This document shows, in pieces, positions 58,533-64,000 of a DNA stretch of 64,000 nt (its first letter is position 1; the number at the start of each line of letters is the position of its first letter). The stretch is from contig JADJFX010000002.1 of assembly GCA_016708345.1 (NCBI GenBank), forward strand, positions 558,001 through 622,000. The letters are read 5' to 3'. The stretch comes from Candidatus Rhodoferax bjergmarkensis. Lineage in GTDB: Bacteria > Pseudomonadota > Gammaproteobacteria > Burkholderiales > Burkholderiaceae_C. The position numbers were made by a program, and so were the translations under genes. Below the pieces are notes generated by a model. The model saw only the letters and a program-made list of their open reading frames with translations, ran no database searches and had not been told where the DNA came from.

Positions 58533-60089
58533 ATGAATGAAATTTTTGAAATGAATGATGTAATGAAAAAAATCAATTTGCGCATGGCTTGTGTTGCCAT
58601 GTTTTGTGCAGCCTTTTCTTGTGTGATGGTGGCTTGCGGCGGTGGTGAAACATCCCTAGGCGAGCCAGACGTATGGTTGCAACCCCATCCGGTGGCTTCA
58701 ACTTCGGGTCCCATGGCCGCTATGGCTGTGCCAGCGGCCCGGATGGCAGGGTCAGCACGCACACCCGACGCAAGCAGTTTTTTAAACTGGGCCGAGTCCG
58801 CGTACCCTAATCTGTTTGAAACTCGACGCTCAAATCAATTCCTTGATGTCTGGACCTACCGTTACTACCCGAAGACCGACATTTACCTTGGCGTTAACAC
58901 CAGTGGTGATGTTCTTGGTCTTGTCGGCAAAGGGGGCGGTGCCTATGACTCATTTCCATTGGGTCAGATATCAGCCTTTGGCTGCTCGGTCTACCCGTCC
59001 GACTGCGCCCCAGTCGTCGGCGCGCAGCCAATTGCCTTGAATGCGAACGGTGAACTTGCCGACAGTGCTGTCTTGCCATCACCACCGTCCAATATTCGCC
59101 CATTGTCTGAGATACACAATCCGGCAGTCGAACTTGAGCTGGCTGTTGGTGCGTACAAATTTGGACAAACCCGGGTCATGATGTTCGGTGGCGCAACCAG
59201 CGATTGCCCGAACATGGGTACAACAACATGCCCGTACTTCAGCCGGGTAAGAATGGACTCAACGGGCAAGTTTTCCATTGACTCGTATGCTTATTTTCCG
59301 ACTTCCAACAAGTGGATTGCTTTGCAAGCGACTGATGATTTCAAGATCGGAAGCGGAGATTTGTATGGCACATCAGATGCTTGGAGTTCGGTACCGTTTT
59401 CGCCAACCACTGCAGCACCGTCCTTGCAAAACAACAGACGCGTGTACCTTTATGGGTCGGCTGCATTTCAGCTGGGGATCAATGCCACCAGCATCGCCGG
59501 AACCACCGTTTTAGCATCTGCACCGGCAGCAGGCACCTATTCGCAAAGCGCAAAATCTTACATGCTGAATTTTGAATTGCTCAAGGGTCAATACGTGACC
59601 TTGAAAAAAGGTGGCTTCTGGAGTGCTAACGGAACGGCAGACGACGCAAATTCGTACAGCAGACTTGCCGATTTGAGAAAGGCTCACACCAGCACGAGCA
59701 CGCCACTTTGTCTGGATGACGTGCTTGACCCAGGCAAAGGTGTTGTCTTTAACGAATCGGTACTTGCAGCTACTGTTCACACCATTGTGGTCGTCTGCAA
59801 GCCAACCATCACCGCGCAGGCGGCTTACAAAGTTGCTGAAGGGGTCACAACCGTGGCCAACAGAAAACTGATTTTGCTGCAACAACCCGATCCAAACGCA
59901 GCTGAAAACACGAGTAGCCAGCAGTTTGTCATGGCACTTGGTTTGACCGACGCTGGCATCGGAGCCAGAGGCAAAGCGTACCAGCCAGGGTTTATTCAAT
60001 CAAAGTCCGGCTATTTCAACGAGGCTGCATTTATTGATTGGATGACAGCCCAGTACACAGGAACTGTCGCAAACTCCTTTCCGAAATAG
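58533..60089 (+). CDS. Hypothetical lipoprotein with YYP-type repeat domain
   Basis: This 508-518-residue protein has lipobox VMVACGG, so it is a predicted envelope lipoprotein. Residues about 80-145 (FLNWAESAYPNLFETR...YRYYPKTDIYLGVNTSGDVL) match a small domain I recall in many Comamonadaceae secreted proteins. The remaining 350 residues, beta-rich with scattered cysteines, are not recognised. Candidate starts are ATG 58533, 58551 and 58563; the last gives the most natural signal (MKKINLRMACVAM). No function can be given. Confidence 0.72.
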   Translation: MNEIFEMNDVMKKINLRMACVAMFCAAFSCVMVACGGGETSLGEPDVWLQPHPVASTSGPMAAMAVPAARMAGSARTPDASSFLNWAESAYPNLFETRRSNQFLDVWTYRYYPKTDIYLGVNTSGDVLGLVGKGGGAYDSFPLGQISAFGCSVYPSDCAPVVGAQPIALNANGELADSAVLPSPPSNIRPLSEIHNPAVELELAVGAYKFGQTRVMMFGGATSDCPNMGTTTCPYFSRVRMDSTGKFSIDSYAYFPTSNKWIALQATDDFKIGSGDLYGTSDAWSSVPFSPTTAAPSLQNNRRVYLYGSAAFQLGINATSIAGTTVLASAPAAGTYSQSAKSYMLNFELLKGQYVTLKKGGFWSANGTADDANSYSRLADLRKAHTSTSTPLCLDDVLDPGKGVVFNESVLAATVHTIVVVCKPTITAQAAYKVAEGVTTVANRKLILLQQPDPNAAENTSSQQFVMALGLTDAGIGARGKAYQPGFIQSKSGYFNEAAFIDWMTAQYTGTVANSFPK

Positions 60090-60155
60090 CCCTGAGGAGA
60101 TTCGGCCGACAAGCTTTCTTCATGCTTCCAGTGAAACTATCCATCGAGCTCGAAT

Positions 60156-60935
60156 ATGAATTTGATCAAGTTGACCCAAGAAGGTCACATCGGAACCATC
60201 TCACTGGAGAACCCCCAAAAGCACAATGCCCTCAGCCATCAACTCGTAGCAGAGGTGATGGACGCTTTCAGGCAACTCGAAGCAGAAAAGGCCAGGGTGG
60301 TCATTTTGCGGGCCCACAAAGATTGCAAAGTTTGGTCTGCCGGGCATGACATTGGAGAGTTGCCGGTGGACGGTCGGGATCCGCTGGGTTGGAGTGACCC
60401 ACTGCGCGAACTGGTGCGCACCATTGAAACTTTTCGCGCCCCGGTCATTGCCATGATTGACGGCGGCGTCTGGGGTGGCGCCGTGGAAGTGGTTCTGGCC
60501 TGCGACATCATCATGGCCACCCCGAATTCAAGCTTTGCCGTCACACCGGCCAAGTTGGGTGTGCCCTACAACGTCAGCGGGATGATGACCTTCATGAGCG
60601 CCGCAAGCCTGCGTATTGTGAAAGAACTGGCATTTACGGCAAGCCCCATTTCAGCTGCCCGTGCAGAGCATGTGGGCATGATCAACCATGTTGTCGAGGC
60701 CACAGAAATCGAAGCCTTCACGCTGGAGATGGCCTCCACCATCGCGGCCAATGCCCCCTTGAGCATTTCCGTCATGAAAGAGCAGTTGCGTGTGCTTGCC
60801 GGTGCCAAGCCACTGACACCACGCGGCTTTGAAAAGGTGCAGGGCTTGCGGCGTGTGGTTTACGACAGCCAGGACTACCACGAGGGAATCAAAGCCTTTA
60901 AGGAAAAACGCAAACCCAAGTTCAACGGAACTTGA
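60156..60935 (+). CDS. scpB: Methylmalonyl-CoA decarboxylase (YgfG/ScpB type)
   Basis: The 259-residue crotonase-fold enzyme converts methylmalonyl-CoA to propionyl-CoA and CO2. It follows E. coli YgfG closely: HNALSHQLVAEV, VWSAGHDIGELP, GRDPLGWSDPLRELV, GGVWGGAVEVVLACDI, LGVPYNVSG, IVKELAFTASPISA and the end KEKRKPKFNGT. The name clashes with condensin scpB, so ygfG is less ambiguous. It lies near prpE, which also handles propionyl-CoA, though divergently. It follows the lipoprotein gene by 66 bases. Confidence 0.92.
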   Translation: MNLIKLTQEGHIGTISLENPQKHNALSHQLVAEVMDAFRQLEAEKARVVILRAHKDCKVWSAGHDIGELPVDGRDPLGWSDPLRELVRTIETFRAPVIAMIDGGVWGGAVEVVLACDIIMATPNSSFAVTPAKLGVPYNVSGMMTFMSAASLRIVKELAFTASPISAARAEHVGMINHVVEATEIEAFTLEMASTIAANAPLSISVMKEQLRVLAGAKPLTPRGFEKVQGLRRVVYDSQDYHEGIKAFKEKRKPKFNGT

Positions 60936-60960
60936 CTTTTCTTGGGCGGCACGGGACGCG

Positions 60961-62181
60961 CTAATCCTGAGCCAGCAGGCTCGCAATCGGGTAGGGTCGC
61001 TCGGCGTTGATGGGGATTCGGTTGATGGTCTGGTTCCGAAATTCGGGGTCTTGCATGCGACAAACGGCCGAGCGCTTGCGGTAAATGTCGTTGTCGGTCA
61101 GCAGCCGCCACAATTCGGCAATGGATTGATCCGGGTAACGACCGGCGGTCAAAGGCGTGAAGTCGCATGGGGTCACTTCACCCGTTGCCGACAAATAAAA
61201 CTGCGTGTTGGCTGCAAAGCAAAAACCGCTGCCTTCGGCACTGGTGAGCACTGATTGGGGTGAGAGTGCCGGGTATTCGGGCCGCTTGCGGTACAGACGG
61301 GTCAAGCGGTCAATGTCCAGCCGGTCCTGCGATGTCAAAAACGTGTGCTGCTTGTTGTTGTCGTCGTTTCGACCGACCGCAATGGCGTCAAAAAACGTGA
61401 TCTCCCTGGCACCGAGTTCTCGGCCCAGTTCCATCATTGATTCAAAGTCTCCCGCCACCAGCTTTTCATGCGTGAGGTAGCTCGATATACCTGCCACCAA
61501 TCCCGCCTCGTTGGCATTGCGCACGCCCTGACATGCCTTGGCAAACAGGCCGGGGCGCGCCCGCGCAGCATTGTGTTTGGTGCCATCCACATCGTCCAAG
61601 GACACATACAGGCCAAACAAGCCGGCATCTTTGAGCTTGCGGCAATTGGCCGGTGTCAGCAATTCACCGTTGCTGAACATGACCACATTGGCCTTGTCGG
61701 AATCAATACCCGCAATCAGGTCAAAAACACCCTTGTGCAGCAGTGGCTCGCCTCCTACCAAGATGATGTTTGTGACACCGAGTTCAACCGCCTCCTGCAC
61801 ACCAGCCAACAGGGTCTTGAGTGGCAACTGGGGCCGAAAACTGGCCATGTGGTAGTCCGCGCTGCAGTGCTGGCAGACGCATTGGCAGTGCTTGGTGGTG
61901 CCCACCGTGACCGTGGCGGGAATGCGAACACGCTCGTATTTGCGCCGCAAACGCATCAAAAGGCTGCGTTTTCCGGCGGCAGTTGCCAGCGGCGGTTGGT
62001 ACAAGCTGTAAGTGGCGTAAGGCCGCTCGGGCGTCATGTTACGGTACTTTGAGACCTTGGAAAGGTAGGAGTTGACATACTCACACAGGTCTTCGGGGGC
62101 ATCCTGCGTGAATTCTGCGGCGTGTACACCCTGTTCGTAACGGATGTCAAAACATTGATCTGTGAGTTTGGGTTGGGTCAT
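60961..62181 (-). CDS. Radical SAM/SPASM-like protein, function unknown
   Basis: The 406-residue protein has a CX3CX2C cluster motif (C99, C103, C106 in KHCQCVCQHCSAD), GGEPLLH after the first strand-helix unit, and a C-terminal SPASM-like segment (SGFCFAANTQFYLSATGE with PCDFTPLTAG and a late cysteine in SAVCRMQD). It likely reduces SAM to modify a peptide or small molecule. No convincing precursor peptide is seen nearby. A 100-residue N-terminal extension precedes the cluster. The neighbour upstream is an SDR gene in the same direction, and a 10-bp tandem array lies 140-190 bases before the start. Confidence 0.85.
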   Translation of the reverse strand: MTQPKLTDQCFDIRYEQGVHAAEFTQDAPEDLCEYVNSYLSKVSKYRNMTPERPYATYSLYQPPLATAAGKRSLLMRLRRKYERVRIPATVTVGTTKHCQCVCQHCSADYHMASFRPQLPLKTLLAGVQEAVELGVTNIILVGGEPLLHKGVFDLIAGIDSDKANVVMFSNGELLTPANCRKLKDAGLFGLYVSLDDVDGTKHNAARARPGLFAKACQGVRNANEAGLVAGISSYLTHEKLVAGDFESMMELGRELGAREITFFDAIAVGRNDDNNKQHTFLTSQDRLDIDRLTRLYRKRPEYPALSPQSVLTSAEGSGFCFAANTQFYLSATGEVTPCDFTPLTAGRYPDQSIAELWRLLTDNDIYRKRSAVCRMQDPEFRNQTINRIPINAERPYPIASLLAQD

Positions 62182-62320
62182 GATGCATCGACTGGTATTG
62201 GCAAATATTTGACTTCAAAACAGCCAACTGCGCAGACAGTGATTGCGCAGGCAGCTCACTTTTTAGTAGCATTTTAAATGCATTGAAACGAACTACTGCC
62301 TGAAAAAATGCTTCTGCAAA

Positions 62321-62370
62321 ACACTGTTGAACAGTGTTGAACAGTGTTGAACAGTGTTGAACAGTGTTGC
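62321..62370. repeat. Five-unit 10-bp tandem repeat (ACAGTGTTGA)
   Basis: ACACTGTTGA, three exact ACAGTGTTGA and ACAGTGTTGC follow each other without gaps. The first two units form the dyad AACACTGTTGAACAGTGTT. Ten bases is one helical turn, so identical sites face the same side of DNA. It lies just behind the SDR stop and upstream of the radical SAM gene. Confidence 0.8.
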
Positions 62371-62378
62371 GGTGAACG

Positions 62379-63191
62379 CTATCTCTCAATTCGTCCCACG
62401 TGGTTGTCCATGGCGTTGCCTAGCCCCATGCGAGTGAAAATCCAGTCTGAAAATGCCGGTGGAAATAACTTGATAAACAGCGAAAGACTGACCGTGAAGG
62501 GCATCTTGATAATTGATTTTTCTTTTTTGACCGCCTCCATTATTTCTTTAACCACATAATCCGGTTTCAATATCGGATTAAGAAGAAGTGGTTTAAAACC
62601 AGTAAACATACCGGTATCAATGGCATAGGGACAAACCAGCGTGGTTTTAACGCCGCTGTGGCCAAATTTTTTGAGCTCCATTCTCAGTGCTTCGGTGAAT
62701 CCAACCTCGGCAAATTTGCTGGCATTGTAGTCAGACGCATTCGGGTATCCCAGCAAACCGGACGACGATGAAATATTCACAATATGTCCGGCGTTTCTCT
62801 GGATCATCTGCGGTAAATAATGCTTGATAAAGATGATATGCCCGAAAAAATTGACGTCCATTGTCCTTCGGATTTCTTTCATGGTAAGGCTCAAAACGCT
62901 TTTACCAACGACGATACCAGCATTGTTGACAATAATATCCATGCGGGGAAAACGACAGTCAATCTCGCTCACGACCTCAGCAACATTTTTCTCGTCAGAA
63001 ATATCGCATTTGTAGGCCTCAACCTTGACACCTGTGGAGGCAATTTCTTTGGCCACTGCATCAACGGCGTCTTTGTTAATGTCAATTAAAACCAGATTGC
63101 ATTTTTCCCTGGCAAAAGAAAAGGCCATCAGTCGCCCGATTCCGGAGCCTGCACCGGTAATGAGAACATTTTGATTTGCCAGTACTTTCAT
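62379..63191 (-). CDS. Short-chain dehydrogenase/reductase (retinol-dehydrogenase-like)
   Basis: The 270-residue SDR has the cofactor motif TGAGSGIG, D of the classical NAD-preferring type (LVLIDINKDAV), NNAG, the catalytic serine in NISSSSGLLG and YNASK. The C-terminal hydrophobic stretch (MPFTVSLSLFIKLFPPAF) resembles membrane-associated retinol/steroid SDRs. Its base composition and AT-ending codons (AAT, ATA, AAA, TTT) differ from neighbours, suggesting acquisition by transfer. The substrate is unknown. It is probably co-transcribed toward the radical SAM gene, though 197 bases separate them. Confidence 0.85.
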   Translation of the reverse strand: MKVLANQNVLITGAGSGIGRLMAFSFAREKCNLVLIDINKDAVDAVAKEIASTGVKVEAYKCDISDEKNVAEVVSEIDCRFPRMDIIVNNAGIVVGKSVLSLTMKEIRRTMDVNFFGHIIFIKHYLPQMIQRNAGHIVNISSSSGLLGYPNASDYNASKFAEVGFTEALRMELKKFGHSGVKTTLVCPYAIDTGMFTGFKPLLLNPILKPDYVVKEIMEAVKKEKSIIKMPFTVSLSLFIKLFPPAFSDWIFTRMGLGNAMDNHVGRIER

Positions 63192-63669
63192 AATATTTAT
63201 TCCATTTTTTATTCAGACGCAATAGGTTTAAAAAAATCAATGCGGTCTCGAAGATGGGGGGAATGCCTAGATTTTCAGAAGTCATCTTGCGTCAATCCAG
63301 CGCACTCAAATGCAAGACCTTTGTGACAGTGACATGCTATCAGTAATGCTTTACCTAAAGCATAGGGCAAACACCTATACGATACGATATTTACGTTAAC
63401 GTCACCTTAATCGCCAATAGGGCTAGAAACCAGAAAAATTTCAGGAAACCCGTCAGAAGGCCAATTGTTTGACCGTGCTTTCAGCCGCCATCTGAAAGAA
63501 GCCCACGCAGGGATGCAGAAATTGCAAATGTACCGTTTATGGCGAGTGCTGACGGGATGCAGTGCTAGGCGCAAGACGCGCCGTTTAGCCAGCTAAACGA
63601 GCGGATTGCAACGACGCAATGTGCCCGCCAGTGCCGCCAGAAATGGGATATTTGTGATTTCTGCATCCC
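63192..63669. other. Intergenic interval between SDR and pgm
   Basis: It has an AT-rich first 230 bases with the ACGTTAACGT palindrome and probably the SDR promoter. The rest is the large imperfect palindrome at 63509-63670. No coding signal is seen. Confidence 0.5.
63393..63402. promoter_or_regulatory. ACGTTAACGT palindrome upstream of the SDR gene
   Basis: TTTACGTTAACGTCA contains a perfect 10-base palindrome about 200 bases before the SDR start. The form resembles operators of MerR-family LiuR-type regulators (TTTACGT..ACGTAAA), as I recall them; the assignment is tentative. Confidence 0.35.
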
Positions 63670-63670
63670 T
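63509..63670. repeat. 162-bp imperfect palindrome abutting the pgm stop codon
   Basis: The outer arms AGGGATGCAGAAAT (63509-63522) and ATTTCTGCATCCCT (63657-63670) are perfect 14-base inverted repeats. The centre GTTTAGC-CA-GCTAAAC (63583-63598) shares the same symmetry axis near 63590. Intermediate segments (GCAAATGTACCGTTT/AAATGGGATATTTGTG) pair imperfectly. It ends on the first base of the pgm stop codon (63670), so any transcript of pgm would fold it. Confidence 0.8.
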
Positions 63671-64000
63671 TAGGTCATCACCGTCGGCTGCTCCATGCCG
63701 GTGGCTTGGTGTACATGGGCAAGCGCTTCTGCCAAGTCAACCAGCGGTTTGAGGCTTTGCTGCACCGGCAGGTCTTGCCTGGCGGGGTCAGCCTCATGGC
63801 GCTCCAGGTAAATGCGCAAAGTGGCACCCTCGGTGCCGGTCCCGGACAGTCGAAACACCACCCGGGAGCCGTCAGCCAGTCCAATACGCACGCCCTGCTG
63901 TTGGCTCACGCTTCCATCCACGGGATCGGTGTAGGCAAAATCATCGGCCAGCACCACCGACTGCCCTGCTACTTGGGTGCCGGGCAAACCTGGCAGGGCG
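63670..64000 (-). CDS. pgm: Phosphoglucomutase, C-terminal part (partial)
   Basis: Roughly the last 109 codons of an alpha-D-glucose-specific phosphoglucomutase are present, which interconverts glucose 1- and 6-phosphate. The C-terminal phosphate-binding loop RLSGTGTEGATLRIYLE identifies it. The frame stays open to the window edge; the TTG at 63987 is internal. The stop is TAA at 63670-63672. Confidence 0.9.
   Translation of the reverse strand, partial: ALPGLPGTQVAGQSVVLADDFAYTDPVDGSVSQQQGVRIGLADGSRVVFRLSGTGTEGATLRIYLERHEADPARQDLPVQQSLKPLVDLAEALAHVHQATGMEQPTVMT

Noticed and set aside
62321..62370. CRISPR-like array at the decamer repeat
   Set aside because: Units are 10 bases with no spacers and no cas genes nearby.
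62147..62389. Precursor peptide for the radical SAM enzyme
   Set aside because: The minus frame starts inside the tandem repeat, overlaps the radical SAM start, lacks a ribosome binding site and shows no leader/core organisation.

Overview
The window looks like a GC-rich betaproteobacterial chromosome, most likely Comamonadaceae close to Rhodoferax or Polaromonas. The evidence is gene order (ndk-rlmN-pilW-rodZ-ispG-hisS-yfgM-bamB-der-hfq-hflX-hflK-hflC-hisZ-purA; odhA-odhB-lpdA-zapE), a form II RuBisCO, and a dispersed palindromic repeat (core TAGCTGCT..CGCA..TGCGC..) that I recall from that family. No tRNA, rRNA, CRISPR array or intact insertion sequence was recognised.

Layout. 0-6.3 kb: end of gcvH, gcvP, a 36-base poly-G tract, a Crp/Fnr-like regulator, cbbM (form II RuBisCO without other Calvin genes) and a DHH phosphoesterase. 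6.3-7.1 kb: a repeat-rich graveyard with two remnants of REP-associated (RAYT, Y1-type) transposases bordered by copies of the dispersed repeat. 7.2-16.5 kb: secreted-protein island on the minus strand (small lipoprotein, a 2,223-residue multidomain extracellular nuclease, a serralysin-like metalloprotease), both large proteins lacking an N-terminal signal and resembling type I secretion substrates. 16.7-25 kb: DUF6414-like protein, an orphan ABC ATPase divergent from tesA with overlapping start codons, selU, a DUF2189 membrane protein, a DUF2844/DUF3443 pair (the latter with two pepsin-like DTGS motifs), metC and a phosphoribosyltransferase.

25-43 kb: a long, tightly packed minus-strand housekeeping run (ndk to purA) covering RNA modification, isoprenoid synthesis, histidyl-tRNA synthesis, outer-membrane assembly, ribosome maturation, Hfq and the HflKC complex, preceded by scpB-rluB. 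43-50 kb: rluD and bamD (divergent), a DinG/YoaA helicase, a PP2C phosphatase and zapE. 50-58 kb: the 2-oxoglutarate dehydrogenase genes lpdA, odhB, odhA and then prpE. 58.5-64 kb: a lipoprotein, methylmalonyl-CoA decarboxylase, a radical SAM/SPASM protein behind a 10-bp tandem operator-like array, an AT-richer SDR gene, a 162-bp palindrome and the end of pgm.

Sequence quality. Three normally intact, mostly essential genes (bamB, rluD, bamD) each carry a one-base indel within about 11.6 kb, two of them in T/A homopolymers; with the poly-G tract this points to sequencing or assembly error rather than gene decay. The apparent bamB-der fusion is a product of one such indel.
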